A DNA stretch of 8,259 bases. Source: an uncultured Campylobacter sp. Lineage in GTDB: Bacteria > Campylobacterota > Campylobacteria > Campylobacterales > Campylobacteraceae. This document shows, piece after piece, positions 1 through 6,545 of the stretch. Location of the stretch: positions 1 through 8,259 of the forward strand of contig NZ_CALIMQ010000007.1 of assembly GCF_938045535.1 (NCBI RefSeq), read 5' to 3'. Each line of letters begins with the position of its first letter. Within the stretch, counting starts at the first letter, position 1. The notes under the pieces were generated by a model. It saw only the letters and a program-made list of their open reading frames with translations, ran no database searches and was not told the DNA's origin. The position numbers were made by a program, and so were the translations under genes.

Positions 1-149
1 TAATCTCTTGCAAGCACAACACATCGGGGTTAGCACTTTTCAGCCAGTCGGCAAATCCTTTCGATCGCAACGCGCGCGGACTGCTCGCGTATTTCGGCGA
101 GGATAGCGAGCTGTGGAGCAACTACAAAAAAATTTTGCCCTTTGCGTAG
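1..149 (+). CDS. C-terminal fragment of an unrecognised protein
   Basis: The reading frame is open from base 3 to a TAG at 147-149, giving 48 residues that end in ...LWSNYKKILPFA. The gene enters from outside the window, so no start is visible. The support is codon character: GC-rich codons, a run of aromatic and acidic residues (AYFGEDSELW), and an AAA-AAA-ATT-TTG stretch (KKIL), which is how this genome usually places its AAAATTTT blocks inside genes. The C-terminus contains NPFDRN, then a short amphipathic stretch. I recognise no family motif, membrane segment or metal site, so I assign no function. A long open frame on the opposite strand (30-389) is arginine- and cysteine-rich and reads as a shadow. 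It is moderately likely that this is a true gene end. Confidence 0.55.
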   Translation, partial: ISCKHNTSGLALFSQSANPFDRNARGLLAYFGEDSELWSNYKKILPFA

Positions 150-183
150 GCGGTGAAATTTAGGGCGTGCGGTTAGAATTTGG

Positions 184-240
184 CGTGTTCGCGGCTTTTT
201 TTTGCGGAGCGGCGCACGCCGCGTATGTGCAGCGAACACG
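184..240. repeat. Inverted repeat, 9-bp arms, T8 in the loop
   Basis: CGTGTTCGC at 184-192 is matched perfectly by GCGAACACG at 232-240. A second, competing pair inside is CGCGGC 190-195 with GCCGCG 218-223. Eight T residues lie at 196-203, inside the loop and not after the stem, so this does not have the shape of a simple intrinsic terminator. It lies 35 bp after the upstream gene's stop and may shape the 3' end of that transcript. Confidence 0.4.
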
Positions 241-484
241 ACGTAGCGAGCGCAAAAAACGTAGCGGCGAGCGGCTCGGCATAGTTGCGGGAAACAGAGC
301 GTATGCCGCTCAAAGCGCGATAGAGAGCTGATAATGAAGCATGCGCCGCGAAATTTCGCAGGATGAATTTTACAAACGGTAATTCGCAAAATTCCGCATA
401 TTACGCCGCCGCAAATTCGGCAGGTATCGGCTAAGTGCGCCCGCCCGACGCTAAATTTTAAAATTTAAACCTAGCGGCGTGTAT

Positions 485-514
485 CGTAGCGCCGAAGCGC
501 TCTTTGGCGCTACG
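485..514. repeat. Strong 13-bp hairpin with 4-nt loop
   Basis: Bases 485-497 pair with 502-514. Nine outer pairs (CGTAGCGCC/GGCGCTACG) are perfect, followed by one G-T wobble and three more pairs, with CGCT as the loop. The + strand flank after the stem is CAAATTTTG, only a weak U-tract, so a terminator role is possible but not convincing. The outer arm recurs inverted at 853-864. Confidence 0.55.
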
Positions 515-544
515 CAAATTTTGAAATTTCGGCGGTAAATTTAG

Positions 545-573
545 CCCGCCGGTAAACTAAACAAAACGGCGGG
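545..573. repeat. Inverted repeat CCCGCCG/CGGCGGG
   Basis: A perfect 7-bp inverted repeat (545-551 with 567-573) encloses a 15-nt A-rich loop. There is no T-run on either side. It is probably a minor RNA structure or chance in GC-rich DNA. Confidence 0.25.
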
Positions 574-1054
574 ATCATACACGGCGACGCGCTACTGTTT
601 AAATTTAGCTTGCAGGTGCGCTAAATCCTAGCCGCGACATGGTTTGCTTTAAATTTTATAAATACGGCTCGCTTTAAGTTTTAAACTGCTAGCACAACCT
701 ACAAAAATTTAGCGACATCCCTCCTGAAATTTGCATTACGCCGTGCCGCCTGTGCCGCATCGGCGCCGCGTCGCATGATTTACGCTAAAACGATATCGCA
801 CTTATCAAAAGCCGCTAAAGCACCGACGACGCGCTGTGCCATTTGTGCCGAATTGCGTAGCGCCATTTTTGAGGCACCGCTTGCGCCATAAAATTTTAAC
901 GCAGGTTTGTTCTAAATTTCATCGTATCGCGCAAAAAACCGTTGCGCGAGAAATTCTAGCGGCAGCTCGCTTTAAATTTACGCTTCTTGGCTAGTTTCTT
1001 TTAATCTCTCACCGCACTTTATTCTGTCGCTAAATTTTAAAATTTGCTCGAATT

Positions 1055-1693
1055 TTAGGAGTTTACCAGCTTTAAAAGCGCCTTTGAAATTCTTGCGATC
1101 TCATCTTGCATATGCCCGCCCGGATTTTGCTCAAACTCCGCTTTTGCGCCCGCGCTGCGGCATTTTGCGATGAAATTTCGCGCCGTCTCGCCACAGAGTG
1201 CTCCGCGCGGATTTTTCGGGTTCATCTCGGCCTCGCCCAAGGACGCATAGACGTGTGTCAGCCCCCTTTGCGGCGAGTGCGCGGCGACGAAGGCATCAAA
1301 GCCGCTAAACCAAAACGACGCCGAGACGCAGGCGATCTTTTGAAATTTATCGCTCGCAAACGCCGCATACGCGCTAAAAAGCCCTGCCAGCGAGTATCCC
1401 GCGCACGCTCGCCACGAAGGCTTTCCTGCGCCGAATACGTGCCGCTCGATACGCGGGATCAACTCGTTCGTAAATTTTTCCAAGTGCGCCGCGCCGCCGC
1501 CTGCGAAATCGCGCACCCCCTTAAACGGCGACTTTGCCGACCACGGGCTAAGCTTATCGCCCCACTGCGCCTCGTTTAGATAGATCGCCGCAAGCACGAA
1601 ATCGGCGCCTCGCGAGACGAGCTCGTAAATTTCGCCCACACTGGCCGCGCTAAACTCCAAGGCGTGCAGGTAGATGATCGGCACGGCACTCAA
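1055..1693 (-). CDS. Esterase D / enterochelin-esterase-like hydrolase, probably 5'-frameshifted
   Basis: This 212-residue frame is an alpha/beta-hydrolase resembling the esterase family (PF00756) that includes esterase D and ferri-enterobactin esterases. The nucleophile elbow is GYSLAG at residues 99-104 (Ser101), the probable catalytic His is H194 in PGGHMQDE, and SLGEAE (151-156) lies where the acidic residue or its loop is expected. FAGGGAAHLEKF near 63-74 also fits. The natural substrate cannot be told. No signal peptide is seen, so it is probably cytoplasmic. The only start available in this frame is a TTG at 1693 that begins inside the first core strand (SAVPIIYLHAL) and has no ribosome site. 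The frame is open upstream without any start codon back to a stop near 1800. A good ATG with ribosome site lies in another frame at 1818. The gene is therefore probably disrupted by one missing base. It is transcribed divergently from the uup operon. Confidence 0.72.
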   Translation of the reverse strand: MSAVPIIYLHALEFSAASVGEIYELVSRGADFVLAAIYLNEAQWGDKLSPWSAKSPFKGVRDFAGGGAAHLEKFTNELIPRIERHVFGAGKPSWRACAGYSLAGLFSAYAAFASDKFQKIACVSASFWFSGFDAFVAAHSPQRGLTHVYASLGEAEMNPKNPRGALCGETARNFIAKCRSAGAKAEFEQNPGGHMQDEIARISKALLKLVNS

Positions 1694-1818
1694 GCAGGGC
1701 TCGGATAGGGGGTAGACTGTACGGATGCAAGAGGCTGCGCACGCGTGGCTGACGCAAAAGGCGGCGCGTGCGGGGCGAAAATTTCTACGCGCAGGCCGTT
1801 AAATTCCAAACTTTGCAT
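1690..1818 (-). pseudogene. Detached 5' end of the esterase gene (frameshift)
   Basis: An ATG at 1818-1816, preceded by AAAGG with 7-nt spacing, opens a 42-residue frame. It starts MQSLEFNGLRVEIFAPH, a typical first beta-hairpin for this esterase family, runs into an Ala/Pro-rich stretch and stops at 1692-1690. The main esterase frame lies one base away. Both frames cross a run of five C (forward GGGGG, 1708-1712). Adding one C would join them as ...QSTPLSEPCLSAVPIIYL..., giving a continuous protein of 254 residues from 1818 to 1055. The frame relationship is seen directly. Whether it reflects decay, slippage-based switching or a sequencing error is open. Confidence 0.65.
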
Positions 1819-1897
1819 CGCTGAACCTTTAAAAGTTATTAAAATTTAATAGAATTTTGTGTAAAATCACCGAATTTAACACTAGAGGAACTTAAAA
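1819..1897. promoter_or_regulatory. Divergent promoter region, esterase / uup operon
   Basis: This 79-bp AT-rich gap separates two head-to-head genes. For the + strand, TAAAAT at 1862-1867 is a plausible -10 box, 31 bp before the TTG start, after an AT-rich tract and with no recognisable -35. For the minus strand, ATTAA/TTAATA-like sequence around 1838-1852 could serve the esterase, but no box stands out. Confidence 0.4.
1884..1890 (+). promoter_or_regulatory. Ribosome binding site deciding the TTG start of uup
   Basis: AGAGGAA ends 7 nt before the TTG at 1898-1900. No ATG or GTG lies at a better distance, and the ABC domain begins at once with ALIELIDVTKKFG, so the TTG is very probably the true start. 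Confidence 0.7.
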
Positions 1898-3850
1898 TTG
1901 GCTTTGATCGAGCTTATCGATGTTACGAAAAAATTCGGCTCCCACGTCGTTTTAGACGGCGTAAATTTCGCACTGGACGCTAACGAGCGCGTCGCCGTGA
2001 TCGGCAAAAACGGCGGCGGCAAGTCCACGCTGATGAAGATAATTGCGGGTCTGTGCGAGACCGACGAGGGGCGCGTGATCACTCAAAACGGGCTAAATAT
2101 CCAGATGCTCGCTCAAACGCCTAAATTTGACGAAAATCTCTCGGTCAAAGACGCGCTGCGACGGGAGCTAGCCGAAATTTATGCCGCCCTTAGCGAATAC
2201 GACGCGATCTCGAGCAAAATCGCCGCACAGCCCGAAAACAAGGAGCTTTTGGCGCGGCAAGACGAGCTGATTAAGTTTATCGAAGCCAAGGACGGCTGGC
2301 AGATCGATAATAAGATCGAGCAGGTGCTGCAAAATTTCGGGCTTAAAATTTACGAAAACCGCTCCGTCTGTACGCTTAGCGGCGGCGAAATTCGTCGCGT
2401 GGCGCTGGGCGCGCTGGTGCTTAAAAAGCCCGACGTGCTGCTGCTGGACGAGCCCACGAACCACCTCGACGTCTATATGGTGAAATTTCTAGAGGAGATG
2501 CTGCTTAGCTCGAAGCAGACGATCGTTTTTATCAGCCACGATCGCTACTTCATCGACCGCTTGGCGACGCGCAGTATCGAGATCGAAGAGGGTAAAATTT
2601 CAAATTTCGACGGCGGATACGAGAACTATCTGAGGCGCAAGCAGGAGATGCTTGCTTCGCTCGAAAAATCCCACGAGACGCTGCTTAAACAGCTGCGCGC
2701 CGAGGAGGAGTGGCTGCACCGCGGCGTAAAGGCGCGCCTAAAGCGCAACGAAGGGCGCAAGGCGCGTATCATGCAGATGAGGCAGGATGCGAAGAAAAAC
2801 CCGGGCGCGATCCGTCGCGTGCGACTCGAGCTGGAGCGCGCGAGCAGGAGCTTTAACGGCACGGGCGGCGACAATCGCAAAAAGATGCTCTTTGAATGTA
2901 CGAATATCGGCAAAATTTTAAACGGCAAGGTGCTTTTCAAGGGCTTTTCGGCGCGGGTTTTGCAGGGCGAGCGCATCGGCATCGTAGGCGCTAACGGCGC
3001 GGGCAAAAGCACTCTGCTTAAAATTCTACTCGGCCGCAGTAAGATCGATGCGGGCGAGATCAAACGCGGCGAGATCAGGATCGGCTACTTTGATCAGACC
3101 CGCAGCGGTATCACGGACGATAAAAGCATAATCGAAATTTTCTGTCCCAACGGCGGCGATCACATAAGCGTCCGCGGCAGCTACATGCACGTCTATGGGT
3201 ATTTGAAAAATTTCTTGTTTCCGAAGGAATTTTTGGATAAACCCGTAGGCGTGCTTAGCGGCGGCGAAAAGAACCGCCTAGCGCTTGCCAAGCTCTTTAC
3301 CGAGCAGTACGATTGTCTGATCTTGGACGAGCCGACGAACGATCTTGATATCGCGACGATCAATATTTTGGAGGATTATCTGCTAAGCTTCGAAGGTGCG
3401 GTAATCATCGTAAGCCACGATCGCTATTTCATCGATAAGATCACGAATAAGCTTTGGGTTTTCGAAAAAAACGGCGTCATCGATCAAATTCAAATGCCCT
3501 ATTCGCAGTATTTGGAGTTTGAAGACGAGATGGCGGAGATTGATCAGATCGAGGCCGATGCGGGCGCGAGCGCGAGCGCGGAGGAAGGCGGCCGCGAAAA
3601 CAAAAAGGAAAAGACGAGCGCCGTGAAGCTTAGCTATAAGCAGAATAAAATTTTAGAGGAGTATCCCGCTAAAATCGAGGCTATCGAGGCGCGCATAAAG
3701 GAGCTAAATCACGCGCTTTCGACGCCTGAAATTTATCAAAAGCTCGGTATGCAGGGGCTTTTTGAAGAGCTTGAAGAAAAAAGAGGAACGTTAAACAGTA
3801 TGGAAAATGAATATTACGAAGTGCTTTCGCTCGCCGAGAGCCTAAAGTAG
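1898..3850 (+). CDS. uup: ABC-F family ATPase, Uup type
   Basis: This 650-residue soluble protein has two ABC ATPase domains and no membrane segment, so it is an ABC-F factor acting on ribosomes and not a transporter. Domain 1 has Walker A GKNGGGKS (36-43), signature LSGGE (160-164), Walker B plus D-loop LLLDEPTNHLD (181-191) and switch His214. Domain 2 has GANGAGKS (364-371), LSGGE (453-457), LILDEPTNDLD (474-484) and His507. The linker (about 240-325) carries WLHRGVKARLKRNEGR (272-287), a close match to the Uup subgroup and unlike EttA. A charged Ala/Glu/Lys hinge (about 553-573) leads to a C-terminal coiled coil (about 580-650), the Uup DNA/RNA-binding extension. Family studies link Uup to ribosome function and to limiting precise excision of transposons. 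It is the first gene of a four-gene operon, starting at TTG; the M48 gene follows 5 bp later. The family call is firm, the cellular role less so. Confidence 0.93.
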   Translation: MALIELIDVTKKFGSHVVLDGVNFALDANERVAVIGKNGGGKSTLMKIIAGLCETDEGRVITQNGLNIQMLAQTPKFDENLSVKDALRRELAEIYAALSEYDAISSKIAAQPENKELLARQDELIKFIEAKDGWQIDNKIEQVLQNFGLKIYENRSVCTLSGGEIRRVALGALVLKKPDVLLLDEPTNHLDVYMVKFLEEMLLSSKQTIVFISHDRYFIDRLATRSIEIEEGKISNFDGGYENYLRRKQEMLASLEKSHETLLKQLRAEEEWLHRGVKARLKRNEGRKARIMQMRQDAKKNPGAIRRVRLELERASRSFNGTGGDNRKKMLFECTNIGKILNGKVLFKGFSARVLQGERIGIVGANGAGKSTLLKILLGRSKIDAGEIKRGEIRIGYFDQTRSGITDDKSIIEIFCPNGGDHISVRGSYMHVYGYLKNFLFPKEFLDKPVGVLSGGEKNRLALAKLFTEQYDCLILDEPTNDLDIATINILEDYLLSFEGAVIIVSHDRYFIDKITNKLWVFEKNGVIDQIQMPYSQYLEFEDEMAEIDQIEADAGASASAEEGGRENKKEKTSAVKLSYKQNKILEEYPAKIEAIEARIKELNHALSTPEIYQKLGMQGLFEELEEKRGTLNSMENEYYEVLSLAESLK

Positions 3851-3855
3851 GCGCG

Positions 3856-5064
3856 ATGGTTTGGTTTTTGATCTTTTTATACGCGCTTTACACGATCTAT
3901 AAAATTTCGCTCGATCTGCTCGAGCTAAGCTTCATCCGCGCCAAGCTAAAGGAGCCTGCGGTGGTGCTTAGCGAGGAGGATTATCGCAAGGCGGGCGAGG
4001 TTGGTGCGGTAAATTTAAAATTTAATATATTTTCGCACTGCTTTTCGTTTGCGGTAGCGCTTGTTTGGATACTTGCGGGCGCGGGCGCGTTGCAGCGCGC
4101 GATATATGATCTAGCGGGTGATGGGATTTTGGCGGGGAGCTGCTTTGTAACGGCGTTTTTAATCATCGGCGGCGCGGCGGCGCTTCCGCTTGAAATTTAC
4201 AAAACCTTCGTCAAAGACAAGCGCCTAGGCTTTTCCACGATAACGCCCGCCGTTTTCGTAAAAGACACGCTAAAATCGCTCATGCTCACGCTGGTTTTCG
4301 GCTTTGCGGTAGCCTCTGCGCTCGTTTTTTGCGTAAATAGCCTGGGCGCGCACTGGTGGGTTTGGGGCTTTCTGCTAAGCTTCGGCATAGTTTTACTGAT
4401 AAATTTAATCTATCCGACCGTTATCGCGCCGCTGTTTAATAAGATGCAGCCGCTAGAGCAAGGCGAGCTAAAAGAGCGCATAGAGGGGCTTTTGCAGCGC
4501 TGCGGCTTTAAAAGTAGCGGCGTTTTTACGATCGACGCGAGCAAGCGCGACAAGCGCCTAAACGCCTATTTTGGCGGCTTCGGGGCGACGAAAAAGGTCG
4601 TACTTTTCGACACGCTCATAGAGAAGCTGAGCGAGGATGAAATTTTAGCCGTTTTAGGGCACGAGCTCGGGCATTTCAAACACGGCGACATTTTAAAAAA
4701 TTTAGCGCTTAGCTTCGTGCTTTTGGGCGCGACGTTTGCGGTATTCGGAAACCTCCCCGCAGGCGTATTCGGCGCGCTGGGACTTAACGCGGACGGCGGC
4801 GCGACGCTGGTTTTTATGATTTTGTTTGCGCCGATTTTGCATGCGTTTTTTGAGCCGGTGATCTCCAAGCTTAGCCGTATGCACGAATTTAGCGCGGACC
4901 GACATGGCGCGAGCATGCAGGATAAAGAGAGCATGATCGGCGCGCTAAAGAAGCTGGGTAGCGAAAACAAGGCATTCCCGCTCGCTCATAAAATTTACGC
5001 CGCGGTGTATCATTCGCACCCAAGCCTGTATGAGCGCATAAGAGAGCTTGATGAGGATCGCTGA
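3856..5064 (+). CDS. Integral membrane M48 zinc metalloprotease, Ste24-like
   Basis: This 402-residue protein matches M48 family peptidases of the Ste24/CaaX-protease-1 type. Zinc ligands come from HELGH (269-273) and Glu344 in HEFSADRHG, the usual third-ligand motif ExxADxxG. LNAYFGGF (235-242) and VVLFDTLI (248-255) are the conserved stretch before the zinc site, and HSHPSLYERI (387-396) is the conserved C-terminal block. Hydrophobic segments lie near 2-20, 60-78, 95-113, 140-162, 167-192, 283-307 and 316-335, with the active site facing the cytoplasm in known relatives. Bacteria generally lack CaaX prenylation, so the likely job is cutting misfolded or specific membrane proteins. Substrate unknown. 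It begins 5 bp after uup and its last 14 bases overlap prmC, so it is co-transcribed. The ATG at 3856 has only a weak ribosome site, which suggests translational coupling. It is longer than HtpX and has the Ste24 blocks, so I do not call it htpX. Confidence 0.9.
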   Translation: MVWFLIFLYALYTIYKISLDLLELSFIRAKLKEPAVVLSEEDYRKAGEVGAVNLKFNIFSHCFSFAVALVWILAGAGALQRAIYDLAGDGILAGSCFVTAFLIIGGAAALPLEIYKTFVKDKRLGFSTITPAVFVKDTLKSLMLTLVFGFAVASALVFCVNSLGAHWWVWGFLLSFGIVLLINLIYPTVIAPLFNKMQPLEQGELKERIEGLLQRCGFKSSGVFTIDASKRDKRLNAYFGGFGATKKVVLFDTLIEKLSEDEILAVLGHELGHFKHGDILKNLALSFVLLGATFAVFGNLPAGVFGALGLNADGGATLVFMILFAPILHAFFEPVISKLSRMHEFSADRHGASMQDKESMIGALKKLGSENKAFPLAHKIYAAVYHSHPSLYERIRELDEDR

Positions 5065-5851
5065 AGCGCTAAGATGGGGCTTGCAGCAGTGCGGCTCAAA
5101 ATACGTCGCGCGCGAAATTTTAAAGCTTTGCGAGCGACTTAGCGACGAAGAGCTAGTCCTAAGATGCTCGGAAAAGCTCGCGCATGAAGCGGAGTTTCGC
5201 GCTAAGATCATTGAATTTAAAGACGGCCGCCCACTTGAATACATCACGCAAAGCTGCGAGTTTATGGGCTTTAAATTTTACGTCGACGAGCGGGTGCTGA
5301 TACCGCGCTGCGAGACCGAAATTTTAGTAAAAAAGGCGCTTACTTTGGCGCAGAGCTTGGGCGAGCCGCGCATTTGCGAGATCGGCACGGGCAGCGGCAT
5401 AATCGCTATCTGTTTAAAAAAGCTACTTCCTTCTTGCCGTATCACAGCTAGCGACATCAGCGCGGATGCGCTTGAGGTAGCGCGAGCAAACGCCGCAAAT
5501 TTAGGCGCGGACGTCGAATTTATACACTGCACCTACGCAGATGAGATCGCGGGCGAGTTTGATCTCATCGTCTCAAATCCGCCCTACATCGCAAACTCCT
5601 ACGCATTGGACGCGCGCGTGCTGCAAGAGCCAAAACTGGCGCTGTTTGGCGGCGAGAGGGGGGATGAAATTTTAAAACGCATCGTGCTGATCGCCGCACG
5701 GCGCGCAAAATTTTTAGCCTGCGAGATGGGCTACGATCAAAAGCAGAGCTTGTCGGCATTTTTGCGCGAGCAGGGCTTTAGAGCGGAATTTTACAAAGAT
5801 TTGGCGCAGTTTGATCGCGGATTCGTCGCGCGGAATTTAAACAGATCGTAG
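5051..5851 (+). CDS. prmC: Peptide chain release factor N5-glutamine methyltransferase PrmC
   Basis: PrmC (HemK) uses S-adenosylmethionine to methylate the glutamine of the GGQ motif in RF1 and RF2, which speeds peptide release. The 266 residues have the full family pattern: an N-terminal helical domain (about 1-75) ending in GRPLEYI (59-65); the IPRxxTE-type entry motif as IPRCETEIL (85-92), with Cys87 where Pro is usual; the SAM loop ICEIGTGSGI (108-117); the acidic residue in ASDIS (133-137); and catalytic NPPY at 176-179. EPKLALFGG (193-201) is also family-typical. I prefer ATG 5051, overlapping the M48 gene by 14 bp. A TTG one codon earlier (5048) is possible but less likely, since AAGAGAG precedes both. 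It lies in the uup operon, not next to prfA as in many bacteria. prfA is not in this window. Confidence 0.94.
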   Translation: MRIAEALRWGLQQCGSKYVAREILKLCERLSDEELVLRCSEKLAHEAEFRAKIIEFKDGRPLEYITQSCEFMGFKFYVDERVLIPRCETEILVKKALTLAQSLGEPRICEIGTGSGIIAICLKKLLPSCRITASDISADALEVARANAANLGADVEFIHCTYADEIAGEFDLIVSNPPYIANSYALDARVLQEPKLALFGGERGDEILKRIVLIAARRAKFLACEMGYDQKQSLSAFLREQGFRAEFYKDLAQFDRGFVARNLNRS

Positions 5852-5858
5852 GCGCGTC

Positions 5859-6524
5859 GTGCAAAGCTCGCAACTACGCAGACTGCTTTATTACAAAGCG
5901 TTCGGCTATCGCTACGTAAGCGCTGAAATTTTAAGCGGCGGCGCGCGATTTTTTAAGGCGCTGGACGCGCTAAAATCCGCTACCGCCGAGTGCAATCTCT
6001 GTGAGCTTGCCAAAACTCGCACGGGAAGCGCCGAGCAAAATTTTAAAAATTTCAAAACTATCAAAAATTTTAAAAATTCTAAAACTCCCGCGAGCGTAAA
6101 ACTTATGATCGTAGCTCTTGCGCCTGGCGTTAGCGAGGGTTTTGGCGGCGGTTTGGAGGCTGAGGTGGCAGCGGCGCTAGATCAAATTTGCGCGCCGGAA
6201 GAAATTTATTTTAGCTTTCTGATAAGGTGCGCGGTGCCGCAAAATAGGCGCATAAGCTCGGAAATAATTTTAAAATGCGCGCCCTATCTGACCGACGAAA
6301 TCAAAATTTTAAAGCCCAAAGTCGTGCTTTGCCTAGGGGAGCTCTGCTGTAAAATCGTGCTGCGAAACGGCGATTTGGCGGGCATGGACGTGCTGCACGG
6401 CTCGGTCTTTAACGAGGGCGGCATCAGCTTCGTGCCGAGCTTCGATCCCGCATTCATCGCGCAAAATCCGAGCAAAGCGGAGCTTTTCAAAGAGGATCTG
6501 CAAAAGATAAAAGGGCTGCTGTGA
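5859..6524 (+). CDS. Divergent family-4 uracil-DNA glycosylase-like Fe-S protein
   Basis: The 221 residues have the fold pattern of family-4 (thermophile/UdgX-like) uracil-DNA glycosylases. Four cysteines match the known 4Fe-4S ligand spacing: Cys45 and Cys48 in CNLCELAKTRTG, Cys124 in IRCAVPQNRR and Cys140 in LKCAPYL. KILKPKVVLCLG (149-160) is the expected core strand. The catalytic loops differ: motif 1, normally GEAPGxxE(D), is ALAPGVSE (87-94), and motif 2, normally HPxxLL, is FDPAFI (195-200), with Asp196 where the uracil-contacting His belongs. Activity on uracil is therefore doubtful; another base lesion, a structural role or loss of activity are alternatives. Residues 61-76 are an Asn/Phe/Lys/Thr-rich insert made by a tandem repeat. 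The start is GTG, 7 bp after prmC, with no strong ribosome site, consistent with coupling. It is the last gene of the operon. The superfamily is likely, the function uncertain. Confidence 0.75.
   Translation: MQSSQLRRLLYYKAFGYRYVSAEILSGGARFFKALDALKSATAECNLCELAKTRTGSAEQNFKNFKTIKNFKNSKTPASVKLMIVALAPGVSEGFGGGLEAEVAAALDQICAPEEIYFSFLIRCAVPQNRRISSEIILKCAPYLTDEIKILKPKVVLCLGELCCKIVLRNGDLAGMDVLHGSVFNEGGISFVPSFDPAFIAQNPSKAELFKEDLQKIKGLL
6039..6086 (+). repeat. In-frame 27-bp tandem repeat inside the UDG-like gene
   Basis: The first 21 bases of the unit at 6039-6059 recur at 6066-6086 with two mismatches, a period of nine codons. It encodes NFKNFKTIK then NFKNSKT, a lysine-rich low-complexity insert between the first cysteine pair and motif 1. 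Being in frame, it looks like a slippage duplication built on this genome's AAATTTTAAA blocks. Confidence 0.7.
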
Positions 6525-6545
6525 GGCGCATTTGGCGCTCGTTTT
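6523..6545 (+). terminator. Possible weak intrinsic terminator of the uup operon
   Basis: GAG(G)CGC at 6523-6529 pairs with GCGCTC at 6535-6540 over a five-base loop, with one bulged G, and is followed by GTTTTG. The stem overlaps the stop codon and the T-run is short, so the terminator call is tentative. No better candidate is seen up to 6997. Confidence 0.3.

Larger units (their letters stand above)
150..1054. other. Gene-free stretch of about 0.9 kb
   Basis: I find no convincing gene in either direction. Frames are broken by many stops, especially around the repeated AAATTT, TTTAAA and TAAATTTTA blocks, and no family motif appears in the short open pieces. The stretch does hold three inverted repeats (184-240, 485-514, 545-573), listed separately. 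It could be decayed coding DNA, a long 3' region or a site for an unrecognised RNA; the sequence alone does not decide. Confidence 0.6.

Noticed and set aside
30..389. 119-residue minus-strand open frame
   Set aside because: It is Arg/Cys/His-rich with no motif, lies opposite a better-looking + strand gene end, and runs through non-coding repeats; a shadow frame.
826..897. 24-codon minus-strand frame in the 0.9-kb gap
   Set aside because: Too short, no ribosome site, unremarkable composition; consistent with chance.
150..1054. CRISPR array, insertion-sequence ends or a complete RNA gene
   Set aside because: No regularly spaced repeats, no transposase fragment, no paired terminal repeats with target duplications, and no full tRNA/rRNA signature were found by eye.
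1106..1579. 157-residue plus-strand open frame
   Set aside because: It lies wholly opposite the esterase, is Arg/Ala/Cys-rich, and has no motif or ribosome site.
3556..3582. GCGCGA-rich repeat in the Uup hinge
   Set aside because: It encodes an ordinary Ala/Ser linker in frame; variable hinges before the C-terminal coiled coil are normal for the family.
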